Origin: Artocarpus heterophyllus
Lineage: Eukaryota > Streptophyta > Magnoliopsida > Rosales > Moraceae
NCBI GenBank assembly: GCA_025403435.1
Contig: CM046340.1
Coordinates: forward strand, 26,353,710-26,417,709
DNA length: 64,000 bases
Reading direction: 5' to 3'
The notes beneath the pieces are model-generated. The model did not search any database. It had not been told where the DNA came from and saw nothing but the letters and a program-made list of their open reading frames with translations. Shown here piece after piece: positions 12,446 to 25,101 of the stretch. The translations under genes were made by a program, and so were the position numbers. Position 1 is the stretch's first letter; each line of letters starts with the position of its first letter.

Positions 12446-13564
12446 CTCTTAAATGATGCCTTGAAGAGTTGTAAAGAAGTTTTAAGGTGTTTTGAGTAGT
12501 TAAAAGGGAGTTTAGAGTGGTTTAATACATCAAGAATTGAAGAAAATGTGGATGAGAGGTTTCTTGTTTCAGTTGCTATTGTAAAACTCATGAAGAAGAC
12601 AATGCTATAGTATTGTTGTTTTGGTAATATTTTATTGTTTTCTACTATTCACAGTTACAGGATGTCGTTTTATACTATTCATGCTATAGTGTTGTCGCTT
12701 TGGCACTATTCATGCTACAGTGCATTTTTTAAAACCAAAATTCTCAAAATAGTTTCTTAAAAAATTATAAAAATCAACATGTCCATCTAAATAAATAAAA
12801 TTCAAGTAGTTCATGTAAAACAGACCATTTTTTGAACAAATCACAATAATCATACATTAGGCACTTTATGCCGTTGAAACTTCTTTAGACCATCCACTGC
12901 AAGAAAAATCATTAGTTCATAATACATTTCGTTATCATAAATATCATATTAAATATCACACATAATATGCTTTTAAGTCATAACTCTTATTCATAGTGTC
13001 GCATATAATCGTCAAACTTTGCATATCATCTATTAAAGAAAATGACAGGTGTCACATTTTAACTAATAAAAAAAAGAAAATTAGGTTGAATGGCCCATTT
13101 TTTACCCAAAACGAAATTGTTGTCCTAACTTCTACATATATAAGATGTGGATGGTTGAGGTACAAAATTTTTGTGTATTTTTGTGTCTCTTTCTCTCACC
13201 TTAAAACAGCCAAAACCTAAACATAATCCCATTCCTCTCCTCTTCTTCAATCACTCACCAGCAACTATGACATGAACCTCATCCAATCAGCGACTTCAAT
13301 TGTATGAATTGAGAAAGAAACCAACAGTGACTATATGAAAGGAGAGAAATAGTTATAGAGAGAGGTTGCACAATGCTCTGTCGCTTTACAATCTGAAGCG
13401 CCAGATAAAGCACCTAATGCAGTGCAAGCCACTACCAAAGCCAGAGGTTCCTAGTTCACAATCTCGTCAAGCTCTTCTAGATCGGCGATAAGGAGGAGGG
13501 AGAGAGAATGTGAAGGATTGGTTTTTTTTTTTTAGGGTTTGTTTTTAAAACTGATATATTGGGG
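12446..13564. other. Intergenic stretch without recognisable gene
   Basis: AT-rich DNA. Near 12600-12730 there are repeated CTATTCATGCTA-type phrases, as often seen in plant MITEs, but ends cannot be set. Around 13190-13460 composition is less AT-rich, without a usable reading frame. Confidence 0.5.
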
Positions 13565-13735
13565 TTTATTAGTGATGTACTAAGGATTATCACTAATATA
13601 TTAGTCTTTTTTATTACCGATATATTACAGTTTATCACTAACGTATTTAGATTTATCATTAATGTACTCATGTTTATCATTAAGGTACTACGGTATATCA
13701 ATAATGTACTAGAGTTTATCATTGATATACTATAG
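13565..13735. repeat. 21-bp AT-rich tandem repeat, about 8 units
   Basis: Exact 21-bp steps begin at 13610, 13631, 13652, 13673, 13694 and 13715, with a consensus close to TTTATCATTAATGTACTA plus three bases. Two less regular units of 22-23 bp precede them. Units differ at several positions, so the array is not recent. Open frames across it are repeat translation. Confidence 0.85.
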
Positions 13736-13909
13736 GGAATTAATAATACTGAAGGTTTTTTGTCATTTTGACTTTACAATTAATAAGGAATGATCATTTC
13801 CCTAATTTGAAAAAAGTGTAGTCATTTATTTTAAAACTGTCATTTGCCTCTATATCCCTAAAAATGGGGGGAGAATGAGGGAAATAACAAGTTTTTAAAT
13901 TTTTTTTGA

Positions 13910-14152
13910 AGTAAATAATAGGTTTTGAAAATATTTATAGTAAATAGTAGATTTACAATATAAATAACTTTTTTACTGCGTAAATAAGAATTACTTACAT
14001 CATAAACAATAGGGAAAATAAATTATTTACACTTTAAATCTATTTATTGTGTCGATAAGAACTATTTACACTGTAAATAAAGGGTACATAATAATATTTA
14101 CACCATAAATTTGATATTTCCTACAAATATTTTCAAAACCTACTATTTACCA
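13910..14152. repeat. Long-terminal-inverted-repeat MITE-like element, copy 2
   Basis: The left arm (13910-13959) reads TAAATAATAGGTTTTGAAAA and onward. The reverse complement of the right arm (14152-14102) reads TAAATAGTAGGTTTTGAAAA and onward, with about 80% agreement over some 45 bp. The interior is AT-rich and non-coding. Weaker similarity continues outward to about 13890 and 14190, so true ends may be wider. Confidence 0.65.
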
Positions 14153-14538
14153 CAATTAGTTAAAAAAAATGTTATTCACTACAATTTCCATAAAAAAGGT
14201 GAGAAAATTAGGCAAAACACTGAACAAAGTAATAACTATTTGTTTACAACAATAGATTGTTGATTAACATCAGTACATTACTTGTTAATTATAATTTACT
14301 GATACATTGATTTATCAATTATTTATCATTGATAAACTAGTAAATTATTAAGTGAAATTGGTTAATCACTAACTAATATTAATTACTCGTTGATAAATTA
14401 CCAAATTAATTAGTGATAAATGACGAAGTTAAACAATGATAAACCACAAGTTAGTAAATCATTCATTAACATTAGTACATCATTGATTAACAATTTAAAA
14501 AAAGACTATTTTTTTAATTTTAAAAAATTCAATCATTT

Positions 14539-14660
14539 TTTTTTTATATAAGGGGAGCGGGAATGCCACCTACTTTTGAGTGAGGTTAAGCGTTACTTAA
14601 ACCCTTAACATATGGTTGGGGTGGAGGGACTTACAACCAACTAAGCTGCCCTTACTTGTC
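14539..14660 (-). mobile_element. tRNA-derived SINE with 17-bp target duplication
   Basis: On the minus strand the element starts GACAAGTAAGGGCAGCTTAG at 14660. CAGCTTAGTTGG resembles a tRNA A box, and a degraded B-box-like GGGTTTAAGTAAC follows about 45 bp on. It ends in TATATAAAAAAAAA, an A tail. The flanks are AAAAAATTCAATCATTT (14522-14538) and AAAAAATTCAACCATTT (14661-14677), a 17-bp duplication with one mismatch. Polymerase III-type head, A tail and long duplication together indicate LINE-mediated retroposition. The family is not identified. Confidence 0.85.
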
Positions 14661-14908
14661 AAAAAATTCAACCATTTACTTGGTGTAAAAAGATCATTTA
14701 CCCTCTAAATCCCAATAAAAATAACAATGGTTTAATAATTTATTTTTTATGTCACAATTATGTTAAAAGTATTAATTAATTAAATATACATCAGATTTAA
14801 TAATTTGACAATTTATCCTTCGTTTTTGAAGATATAACTATATTCTGTGAATTTAAAAAACTAATTTTAAAATGTACTTTATGAATGAAAAAAAGGAAAA
14901 ATTGTAGT

Positions 14909-15607
14909 AAATAGGCCAATTAATAAACCATTAGAAATAAATAGAACATTTGTAACATGTTTTAAATATCTAATTTTTCAATTGTACCTTTTAATTCTTG
15001 AGCTATATGATTTTCAAGACAAGGAAAAAAATAAGAATTTAACTTTATCTCTCTCTTTTCTTTTTCCGACTATGACTTCATTTGCCGAGTCCTCCACCAT
15101 GAAAGCCTTTTACTAGTAGCAAATTTGAGACCTTCTTCTTCAAACCTGCTCCCTCTGGCGCCAAGCCCTCCAGCGATGGATTCTAAATATGACGTGAGTT
15201 CTCCAACAAAGGGCATTGTGGATCTCACAGCAATGTGATATTGAATGAAGATAAGATCCCACCTTCACCAATATCGTCTTGAAAGGCTTCGTCATGGCTG
15301 TTAGATCGACCACATCTAGACTTCATCGTAAGTCATTGTTGCCTATGATTTCTAGCGAAGTTGTGGATGAGGATAGAAATAACCAGCTTTGTTGCGAAGG
15401 GCTCTATCGCATCTCATCGCCGCTGACCTTGACTAGTTGAGCAACGTCATGGCGTGTGGTGGCAACTCCACCTATAGTGGTGAGCCGCACTAGAGAAAGG
15501 GGGAGGGGAAAGGGGACACTTGGATGTTTTAGTCATTATTTTATTTAGTTAGTGTGAATTTAGAATCAAATGGTTTATTTATTAGCCTCTCTTGAAATTT
15601 GGCCTGT
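14909..15607. mobile_element. Possible non-autonomous Mutator-like element
   Basis: The left edge has GGCCAATTAATAAACCATT. The reverse complement of the right edge has GGCCAAAT and, some bases on, GGCTAATAAATAAACCATT. Between them (about 15060-15500) is DNA of higher GC content containing short gene-like phrases but no intact frame. A GC-richer core between AT-rich inverted ends suggests a Mutator-like shell with captured DNA. Target duplications were not found. Confidence 0.3.
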
Positions 15608-16329
15608 TAATTTTTATTCCTATATTAGTTTTTCCTATTTTCCTCATTGTCTCAAAAGAAAATTGAATGAAACAACATAACTAGCCTTAAACACATTGCA
15701 TGACTATATTTTATAAATTTAAAAAATATAAAAATCTTAAAATGAAACATTGAAGGTCAATAAAAACCTTGAGTTCTATGTTCCTAAATGTTAGAATATT
15801 TTTCAATTTTTTTGAAGGAAAGGATACTATTCGAAAACAAATTCATTCAGATTAAAAGTATTTTTATCTTCTTTTTTTTGTTTGTCTACAAAAACTATGA
15901 GGGATGAAATTGACTTAAGCGTTTTAAATTTAAAGAATTCTTCATAGTTTTTAAAAATATAAGAATAAATAAGAAATTATTAAAACTAGAAGGTATAATT
16001 TTGTAATATTATCTTGTTATTAAAATGCAACATGATTATTAATGATCGTCATGATGATTACTAGATGAATCTCAACATATTAGACAAATAATAATAATTA
16101 AAATTATACTATTTTTAAAATAGTCTTTTTAATTAATGATCTACAACAAATTAACCCTTTCAACATTAAAATGGGTATTTTCAATCTCATTTATTTTCTA
16201 ATTTTTTTTTTCAAAAATTCTCTTGCATGGAATGATAAAAGAAAGCAACCACGTAATAACTAAACTAAAAATTAATCTAATCATGAAAAAAGGTGGTAAT
16301 TTTCTTCTTAATTGTTGGTAAGAGAAATT

Positions 16330-16960
16330 GCAACATATACCATATTTATACTTATATTATGAAATAGCAAATATTTGGAGAAATGAAAAAAATAATTATT
16401 AATTCAATTTTTTCCCTTCAAATACCTAAACTACCCTGAACACTACTGGAGTCACCATCGTCGAAGAACACTGGACTCGCATGGCCACGAGTAATGATGA
16501 TGCTAAGTAGATCTTTATTTGACAGATTTACACCACCGAGATTCGTATATGATGAGGTGAAAACTAGATAGGTTCTTGATTACATTGAATGCAGGAGGCT
16601 AACAGTTTCCATCAACGACTGGACAACTCTAGATCTACTGTCACGAATGAGAAAGATTCGGCACAAATTAAATTGATGTTTGATCTGGCCTTAGCTTGTC
16701 GTAGAGAGAAAAAGGAGATAAAGAGAAGGAGAGAGTTAGAGTGATTTAGCCTGAAGACAAGGAGGAGAACATTGGCAAAGATGGGGGAAGAGAGAGCAAG
16801 AAGATGGAGTGTGTTAGAAGAGATAGATGAAGAGAGAGTAGGATGACAAATTTGGTATTTGCAGTATCGTAAATTTGATTTTAATATTATTATGCTATTT
16901 ACTTACTCTAAATAAAGATTAAGCTATTAATTTTTTTATAAATTTAAATTCTTACCTTTT
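16330..16960. mobile_element. Possible second Mutator-like shell
   Basis: The left edge carries AAATTGCAACATATACCATATTT and ATGAAATAGCAAATA phrases. The reverse complement of the right edge has TAAATAGCATAATAATATTA and GCAAATACCAAATTTG. The core (16435-16850) is GC-richer and resembles decayed genic DNA. The inverted match is weak and no duplication was resolved. Confidence 0.25.
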
Positions 16961-17214
16961 TTCTCATTCTCCTGGTGTTTAATGGAACAAATCTACAATG
17001 TTGTACATGACAAATGCTACGGATAGTGCATGACTTTGCACATGATATATTTTGAATGAGAATATAAGCATTGCATCATGGGTGTTATTTTTTGGCATAT
17101 TTATTTTGATTGACATGTGTTGATATTCTTTGTTTTTTCACAAGTTCTGATTCATAGGACCAAGCTCCTTTTTCTATAAAAAAAAATAAAAATTAGACAA
17201 ATATTGTAGTTTTT

Positions 17215-17385
17215 TTCTCAAATTTAAGTTAATAGCATGTTTTAAAATGTTTAAATAAATAGTATATTTATAAGATAAAAAGTTTCCCTAAAAAAAGAAG
17301 ATAAAGAAGTAATTCTTCAAATAAATTATTTACTTAGTAAATATGTTATTTACTTCAAATATTTTAAAGGATAATTTTTTTTTGT
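17215..17385. repeat. Long-terminal-inverted-repeat MITE-like element, copy 3
   Basis: The left arm has TTTTAAAATGTTTAAATAAATAGTATATTTA. The reverse complement of the right arm has TTTAAAATATTTGAAGTAAATAACATATTTA. The layout is that of the copies at 8864 and 13910. It is short and non-coding. Confidence 0.45.
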
Positions 17386-18014
17386 CCCTCAAACTTTGGT
17401 AATATTATCAACCTACTCCTTAAACTTTAAAAGTAGGTATGCATATCCGTCAACCTTTAAAATGTTAGCAAAACTACTATTTATCATCCTTTAAAATTTG
17501 GAGCTCGAAGGGCATGCATTTTAATTTTTAGTGTTTAAGGAACACAATGACATAGTCATCAAAGTTTACAGGCAATAATAAAATTTCTATTTTAAAACAT
17601 TTATTTACTGTAGATGTGGAAATCTACAGTCAAAACAAAAATGAATGAAGTTAATAGAATAAAATCATGAACGTGAAAATTGGGTACATTGATCACTATT
17701 AGTTAGTCAAATTATGATGAAAAGCATATGACGAACGATTAACAAATAATCTAAATGCAAAAAGTAAATAACAAGACCAAAATTTATAATAGTTCACTCT
17801 TAAATGAGCTATGTCTATTGTTGAGATGTTCACTATGTTGGCTCAAAATTTATAAGGTAAGTTGAATACAACATTTCTTGAGTGATTTCTACAGAATGAT
17901 GGCAAGTAAAATGACATAAGGTCCCTTCTAAAAGAACCTTTCCCTCTATTTATAGAGGTTAGAAGAGATGGTTATATGAGCGGTTACCACTCCTTTCATC
18001 TCATCGCAAGATAG
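17386..18014. other. Intergenic stretch before copia-2
   Basis: No gene was recognised. CTCTATTTATAGAGG near 17942-17956 is a small palindrome containing a TATA-like core on the minus strand. It could be left from an older element, but no flanking repeat supports that. Confidence 0.4.
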
Positions 18015-19140
18015 TGTTAGATGTGGCGTCCTAAGGACTAAATGTTGTAATAAGTTTTTTGGAGACATTTTATCAATAAAGAGTTTATTTATTATTCATA
18101 TATCAAATATTGTCTTGTTTATGTTCATTTCCGTTGAATGTATGATAAGCAAACAAAAGTCTAAGATTACTGATATAAACCTTTAAAAATCGTGCAGATG
18201 ATGGACAGATTATGTAAAAGACATGAATTTAAAAGTGATGGTCTAAATAATAAGCTCCACAATCAAAGGAATAAAGTTGGGTTCTTTATTCATGCTAAGA
18301 TTGTTATGTTGTCTATATCTCTAATGGGAGATGGCTTGTCTTGGTCATTGGAGTAAGATTCCGTGAGTAGAAATATTAGTATATTATCATAGATGATGTA
18401 TTGGATCAAGAGAAAAAGTGAATTGATTTAGTTAACAATTTGGTTTGTTTAAATCAATTCACTTTGAACAGTCACGTATGTTGTGTCTTAATCTTGAAAT
18501 GACTAATGGGTCTGTATTCTTGACTTATGTCTTTGGTTATACCAACGGGTGACATCTTGATTTAATGATGGTATGCATACCAGTACGTTAGAAACATAAC
18601 TCTTGATTAACGTAGACTCATTATTCATAGATTTAAAATTTATAACTCTTTTGTAGAGTCAATGATATTCTCTTATATGTATTATCCTATAATTAGAAAA
18701 CTAGAGCGCCCAACCACTTGGATACATAGGTGTAACCAAATGATATACTATTTATGAATACTAAGTATTCCTATGGTGAGATAATGGAATGTAAGATAGA
18801 AATAATCAGAAAGGTAAAACGGAATTTTTCCTTAAGCCGATTATGAATATCCTATGGGGATGCGACACATTATGATATGTCATAGATGGTTAGCTTTTTG
18901 AAGCTTTGTAATTTTATGTAGTTCGAGAGTGTAGCTCTAAGTTTTTATTTGAGTAGCATTAGAGTTGATAATTATAAAATATGTATCGGCATATTGTATT
19001 TTATAATTATAGAAGCTTAATCTATATATGTCCATCGGGTCCCCTTTGCTAGTTCATGATAAATCCTATAACGTTAAGGTGTGTTTTTCTTACATATTGA
19101 TGACTTATATTAAATCATTAGATTGGCTAAAATTTCCTAC
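18015..19140 (+). mobile_element. Copia-2 5' LTR, 3'-truncated
   Basis: It begins TGTTAGATGTGGCGTCCTAA and follows the 10408 and 49312 LTRs at reduced identity up to about 19133, then jumps to sequence matching the copia-3 leader at about 52037. A deletion has removed the LTR's 3' part, primer site and the leader dyad array. It is older than the solo LTRs by visible divergence. Confidence 0.85.
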
Positions 19141-20056
19141 ATATTGGTGTGTTTTTTGGTGCAATTTTTGATTTTGTTTTTGTGACAATTCTGAGAAACA
19201 TGAAATTTTATAATAACTAGAAAACTAACCTTTTTGATTTATAAGAGAATGAAGAATTGAAGATGGATGCCATATGAAGAAGGATACAATAAGAAGATAC
19301 AAGAGAAAGAATTGATAACATATTTCAATTGATCTTTTTGCAATCTTTATTTTTTTTTCTCTAGGATGAAACCATGATATTATGGCTACTTATTATTTCG
19401 CTTGTAGCTTTACGTGTTGCTTTGCTTGTCTGCATTATGATATGATTGGCCATGTACGTTGATAACATGTCATGTAGAATAGGGAGTGCTATTGATTAAA
19501 AATTGTTCATGCATGTTAACATAAAACCTTAACTTATAAAATATTGAGTAGGAGAAGGTTTTTGATGAGAGAACCTCTGGCCTATATCATTAATCCATAG
19601 GTAGCATATGGTGGTTCTGACCCCAAGGAAGGGATTTCATCATGTACTAGGTTGGATCTCCGAGAGGATAATTTGCTTTAACATGGTTTATTGTTGATCA
19701 CCCCAAGGTGGTGATTATAAACCGTGGGTAAAATAGTTAAAACGATGGTTATATACTCAAGATTAATTTTGTTATTAACCTCCCCAAGGAGCTTTGTTAT
19801 TGAAATTAATGGCTAAAGAAAATGATTATCAATATATGCTAGATTAGATAGGTCTTAGATGACATTATTAATCGGAGAGGATCCGTATTCCTAATTGAAT
19901 TTGGCAAGTCTCCCCAAGGCGGCTTGCTGAATTCTGAGTTGAGAATTATCATTGTAAGGTTGTGATATTTTTAAAGTTTTGACAAATAAACACAATTCTT
20001 ACTAAGCTGTTATGGAATGTTTGCTTATATTTGTCTATGAATCTTTATTGTAGAAA
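19141..20056 (+). other. Copia-2 untranslated leader
   Basis: It aligns by eye with 52037-52970 of copia-3. Both share a series of CCCCAAGG or CCCTAGG phrases and the TCTTTATTGTAGA phrase just before the gag ATG. Non-coding. Confidence 0.75.
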
Positions 20057-23000
20057 ATGTCTACAAATGCTTTATCTTTGATACTTGATAAAAATATGTT
20101 AACTGGCAAGAATTATAATGATTGAAAGTGAAATCCAAATATCGTCCTATCTTTTGAGAAACTAAAATTTTTGCTAACCACACCATGTCCTCTTGTGCCT
20201 ATTGGCAAATCCACTAATCGCCATAAGGAAGCTGATGATCAGGCCCACTGCTATATCATGGCTAGCATTAATAATATGTTACAGGCTCAACATGAAGATT
20301 ATGAGGTTGCTCGGTAGATCTTGGATAATCTTGATGACATGTTTGGAGGCCAAGTCGTGACAAAGCAGTAAGAGGCTCTTTGGAAGCTCCTCAACTACAA
20401 ACAAAGACCAAGAACTCCTGTGAGAAAGCATATGATGTTGGTCATAGGTTATCTCGCTGAGGCTAAAACCCATGGAGCTAACATAGATGCTGAGTGATAG
20501 ATGATTATAGTATTAGAGACTCTATCTAAGGAGTTCATCCCATTTAGAGCCTGATATAACTTAAGCAATGGACAGGATGTGACTTTGACTGAGCTGATGA
20601 AGTAGTTATTCAAAAATATGATCAGGGAAGCTCCAGCTGGCGGTGAGGCAACTTGGTAGCTACATCAAGTTTCAATCTTAACTATGGGAATGGAAAGAAG
20701 CAGAGGACCAAGAATAGAAAATTTTCTATTCCGATAAATGTCAAGGATAAGAAGAAAGATAAGAGGAACCCGAAAAAATTAAAATGTTTTTTCTACGGGA
20801 AGGTTGGGCATATAAAGAAGAATTGCAAGGACTTCCTATTTAAAGGAAGTAGGTGCGAACTTTTGGTTATTGAGACTTGTTTAGTCGAAGAATCAAAGAC
20901 ATTTAGGTCATAGATTCTGGAGGACTAATCATATTGTGTTTCTTTGAAGGGATTTAAAGAAACAAAAGGATTGTTGCATGAGCACTTCACACTTTAGATG
21001 GAAGATGGATCCTTAGTGTTGGCTGAAACAGTGGGAGACGTCCATCTTTATGTTGATAATTATAGGGCTTTGATTTTGAGAGATTGTTTTTATGTTCCTA
21101 AACTTAAAAAGAATTTAATATCTGTTGCTTATTTATTTAAAGACTCTTATTTAGTACCTTTAAATAATAAAGTTGTGATTCATAAAAACAAATCTTTTAT
21201 CCATAGTGGATGGATGCAAAACAACCTATATTTATCAAACCTAAGATGGACTCACTACCGAACACTAAGGTCAATGATAACTCTAAAAGACTTAAAACTT
21301 CTAGCTCTAATGAGACTTATCTTTGGCATATACGATTAGGTTATATTAGCCTGAATGAGATTCAAAGGTTGGTAAGGGATGGACCATTAAGTCATTTAAA
21401 GTTGGATTCTATACCATAATGTGAATCTTTTTTGGAGGGCAAAATGACCAAAAGACCATTTGGGTCCAAAGGCAATCGAGGTGAAGAGGTCCTAGAACTT
21501 GTACATATTGATGTTTGTGGTCCCATGAACATCAGGGCATGTAGAAGGTATGAGTACTTCTTTACTTTTATTGATGATTACTTAAGATATGGGTACGTCT
21601 ACCTAATGTATTATAAAAGCAAAACTTTTGAGAAGTTTAGGGAGTTTTGTGCTAAAGCAGAGAAGCAATTAGGTAAACCCATAAAGGCACTTCGATCCAA
21701 TCGAGGTTGAAAATACCTCTCTGATAAGTTCTTGAGACACTTATTAGAGAATGGGATCTTATCCTATTTGACTGCATCGGGCACTTCGTAGCAGAATGGC
21801 ATAGCTAAGAGAAGGAATAAGACTTTGTTGAACATAGTTAAGTCCTTGATGAGTTATTCAACGTTGCCTTTATCCTTTTAGGGATATGCACTACAAATCG
21901 CATGTTATCTTTTGAATGATGTGCCTTCAAAATCGGTTCCTAAAACTCTTCACGAGTCGTGGATGGGTAGGAAGACATCTTTAAACTATCTTTGTATATG
22001 GGGATGTCCAGCTCATGTCTATACAAGGAAGCACATAAGTTGGAAGTATGTTCAAAAGATTGCGTGCTTATAGGATATCCAAAATGGACTAAAGGGTGTT
22101 ATTTTTATAACCTAAAAGAAAATAAATTAGTGGTTTTAATGAATGCAACATTCCTTGAGGAAAGTTACATGAATAACTTTAAGCCTCGTAAAAAAAGTGG
22201 TACTCAAGGAGTTAGTGAGTGATTCGATCACTCCAAGGGTTCCAGTTCAAACCTATCCAAATAATGTAGAAATACCAATCGAACAATAACCTAAGGAGCT
22301 TTGGCATAGTGAGAGGATCGGTCATTAATCCGGACATCAAACTTATAGAGGATGTTCATTTAAAGCTCTGGACAGAAGCTATGAACATTAAGATGAAGTT
22401 TATGGAGACTAATCAAGTTTGGGAGTTTGTGGATTTTTTTGAAGGGGTAAAACCTATAAGATGTAAGTGGATCTACAAGAGAAAGAGATGAGCAAAGGAA
22501 ATTTTGAAACCTATAAGCTAGATTGGTAGCAAAGGGATACATGTAAAAGAAAAGAATCGATTACGAGGAAACCTTTTTGCCTACAGCTATGCTTAAGTCC
22601 ATCTGCATTCTCTTGTCCATAGTTGCCGCTCTCGACTATGAGATTTGGCAAATGGATATCAAGACAACTTTTCTAAGTGGCTATCTTGATGAGTCCACAT
22701 ATTTGGTGCAGCCAAACGTGTTCAAGGCTAAGGGTCAAGAGTGCAAGGTCTGTAAGCTGCTAAAGGTAATTTTTGGACTTAAGCAGGCTTCCCTTTCTTG
22801 GAACATAAGATTTAATCAAGTGATCAAGACTTATAGTTCAAACAAAATGTAGACAAACCATGTGTTTACAAGCACGTTAAAGATGAGAAGGTGTTTTTTC
22901 TACTGCTCTATATGGATGACATTCTACTTATTGGCAATAATGTTAGAGCATTGTTATCAGTCAAATTGTTATTGACCAAGAAGTTTGACATGAACGACTT

Positions 23001-23437
23001 AGATGAAGCTAATTATGTTCTGAGTATCCAAATCTTTTGAGATATGAAAAACAAAATGATAGCTTTATCCCAAACTACATACATAGATAAAATTCTCGAA
23101 AAGTATGCAATGTAGAATTCTAAGAAAGAAGGGTAACTATCTAGGTCTGGAATTACTTTTTCTAAAAAGGACTCTCCAAAGTCTAATGAAGAAGGAGAGT
23201 ACATGAAGAAGGTGCCTTATGTTTTGACAATGGGTAGTCTCATGTATGTGATGCTTTGCACATGATCGAACATTTATTATGCAGTCGAGATAGTAAGTTG
23301 ATTTCAGTCGAATCTAGGACCAAACCATTGGGTTGTGGTCAAGCATATTTTTAAGCACCTGAGAAGGACTAGTGGTTATGTGCTAGTGTATTCAGGTGAG
23401 GATCTAACACCTCTTGGATACACTGATTCGGTTGTTG
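20057..23437 (+). pseudogene. Copia-2 gag-pol polyprotein, dead and 3'-truncated
   Basis: The frame starts at ATG 20057 (MSTNALSLILDKNMLTG, like MSKNILSSILDKNLLT in copia-3). Order is Ty1/copia: gag, a zinc-knuckle region near 20785-20830, protease, integrase with a GPMN-type block near 21510, reverse transcriptase with LYMDDILLIGN near 22906, then RNase H. The last recognisable residues are LTPLGYTD near 23425, where it breaks off into unrelated DNA; the RNase H catalytic end and 3' LTR are missing. At least 20 stops and several frame changes are present. Many stops replace residues expected as Q, R or W. Confidence 0.9.
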
Positions 23438-23900
23438 TTTTTTAATTTTTTTCTTAATAATTTTGTTAGTTTAAAATGTGATTATGTAATTCTAAAACAT
23501 GAGAGTATATAAGGTATAATTATGCGGTTAATTGCAAATGATTATAATTATGTGGTAATTGAATATGAATTTTGCCTAATACATGATTATGTGGCTAATT
23601 GAATATGTGATTATGAGATTTAGTGATATGTAATATGTGGTTTTTGGATTTTGTGATTATATAATTATGAGATTTTGTGATTTTGTGGGAAATGGATATG
23701 TGATTTTGTGCAATATGTGATTTTGTGATGTTGTGATTTTGGTTATGTAATTTGTGAAATGTGATTTTGTGATTTTGTTAACTTTGATTATGAGATTTTG
23801 TGATTTGGTGATTAATTTTGGAATCATATACTAGAAAATCGATTTATTTTTTGGTAATGTATTAATCTTCTTGAAATGGTGGTCATTAGATTAGGTAAAA
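23438..23900. repeat. T/G-rich low-complexity tract
   Basis: Phrases such as GATTTTGTGATTTTGTG and GATTATGTGGTTAATTG recur without a fixed period between 23470 and 23830. The tract lies between the broken end of copia-2 and the transposase fossil and has no gene. Confidence 0.7.
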
Positions 23901-25101
23901 ATGTCTCAAGAGAGCAATAATGACCATTATGGTGAAGAGTATGAAGAGAGCACTCCATCGTCCTCTCAATATAGCAAGGCGAAACAAGTTTTTAAGCCTC
24001 GAAGGCACACCAAATTCGATCCCAAAGTAGATTTTAAGCAGAGAGCTACTTTGATGAAAAAGTTCATTAGATGAAGAAAATTAGTTTAAGAATTGACGTT
24101 TTATTCAAAAGGCCAATCGGAAGGCGCATTCAGAAGTGAATTAAGCAGCTAAGTTGGAGTCCTTAGTCGAGAACACGTTCCAATATGGATTAAAGATTAG
24201 AGGACTAAGGATTTGAACCAAGTAAAAGATGTGATTTGGAGAGAGAATTACGAAGCTTTCACAGTTGACGGGTGGTATAGGAAAAAGCTTTGAAGATTTG
24301 TGGCAAATTAGCAAAGGGGTTTAGATCCAACCTCTATGTTACTTTTGTAAAGCCTAAACTTTCCATTCTAGAGGACAATGAAAATGTATTGAAGCGGCTT
24401 CCTAAGGTAGTACACTACTACCCTCTATAAAAAATGAAGATTGGGAAGCTTTTTTGAAGTATCAGCGATTAGCCAAATTCCAACTACTATAAGCTAATGC
24501 AAGAAAAATAAGAGCTGAAAATGAATACTGTCCTATGGTTGGCCGAGACGGATATAGAAAGCTTGAGCAATCATTGATAAGTTATTATCTTACTTGTATT
24601 ACATATATCCATTATTCTATCATTAATATGTTACTAACATTGCATAATATAGTTAGCTGAGATGGGCGTGCTACCAACACGGGAAGAGTTGGTTGTAGGT
24701 AAAATCACGTCAAGGTCCCAATGAACAGTATAAAAATCCAAGTTTAGCACAAATTAGGAACTTCATTGTAAATTTATTGAACTCAAATTATTAATTTGTA
24801 ATTTAATAACTATTGAAGCATATTAAGAACAACTTGGTTTGTTGTTGTTTTATAGGATGAGTGCATGATACAACAAAGTCAAGGGACTTTTCAGTCCGTC
24901 GATAACGATAACATATTGACGAGGGCACTAGGGAAACCAGAACATTCAGGACGTGTTTATGGTCAATCAAAGTATGTGAAGTAGTCTCAATACTTTGACC
25001 TCTAACCAGGTTCAAATTTTAATTCCCAAATGTCAAAGATATAGATGGAAATTACAGAACTACGAGGCCTTATGACCGAGTTCATTTCCCAAGGACGTCC
25101 T
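23901..25101 (+). pseudogene. Ptta/En-Spm (CACTA-associated, Transposase_24) gene fossil
   Basis: The reading starts at ATG 23901 and gives several blocks typical of plant proteins in the Transposase_24 family, which accompany CACTA transposons. These are an FKPRR tract, VLSREHVPIWIKDWRTKDL near 24150-24215, RLPKVVHYYP near 24385-24422, MGVLPTREELV near 24661-24693, and ALGKPEHSGRVYGQSK near 24928-24975, then a short ELR coiled-coil start. The blocks are in family order but separated by stops, frame changes and intron-like gaps. It is cut at 25102 by the start of the gypsy-1 LTR. No CACTA terminal repeats were found. The family call is from recalled motifs. Confidence 0.7.

Noticed and set aside
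12600..12730. Possible MITE with repeated CTATTCATGCTA phrases
   Set aside because: Inverted ends and target duplication could not be defined.
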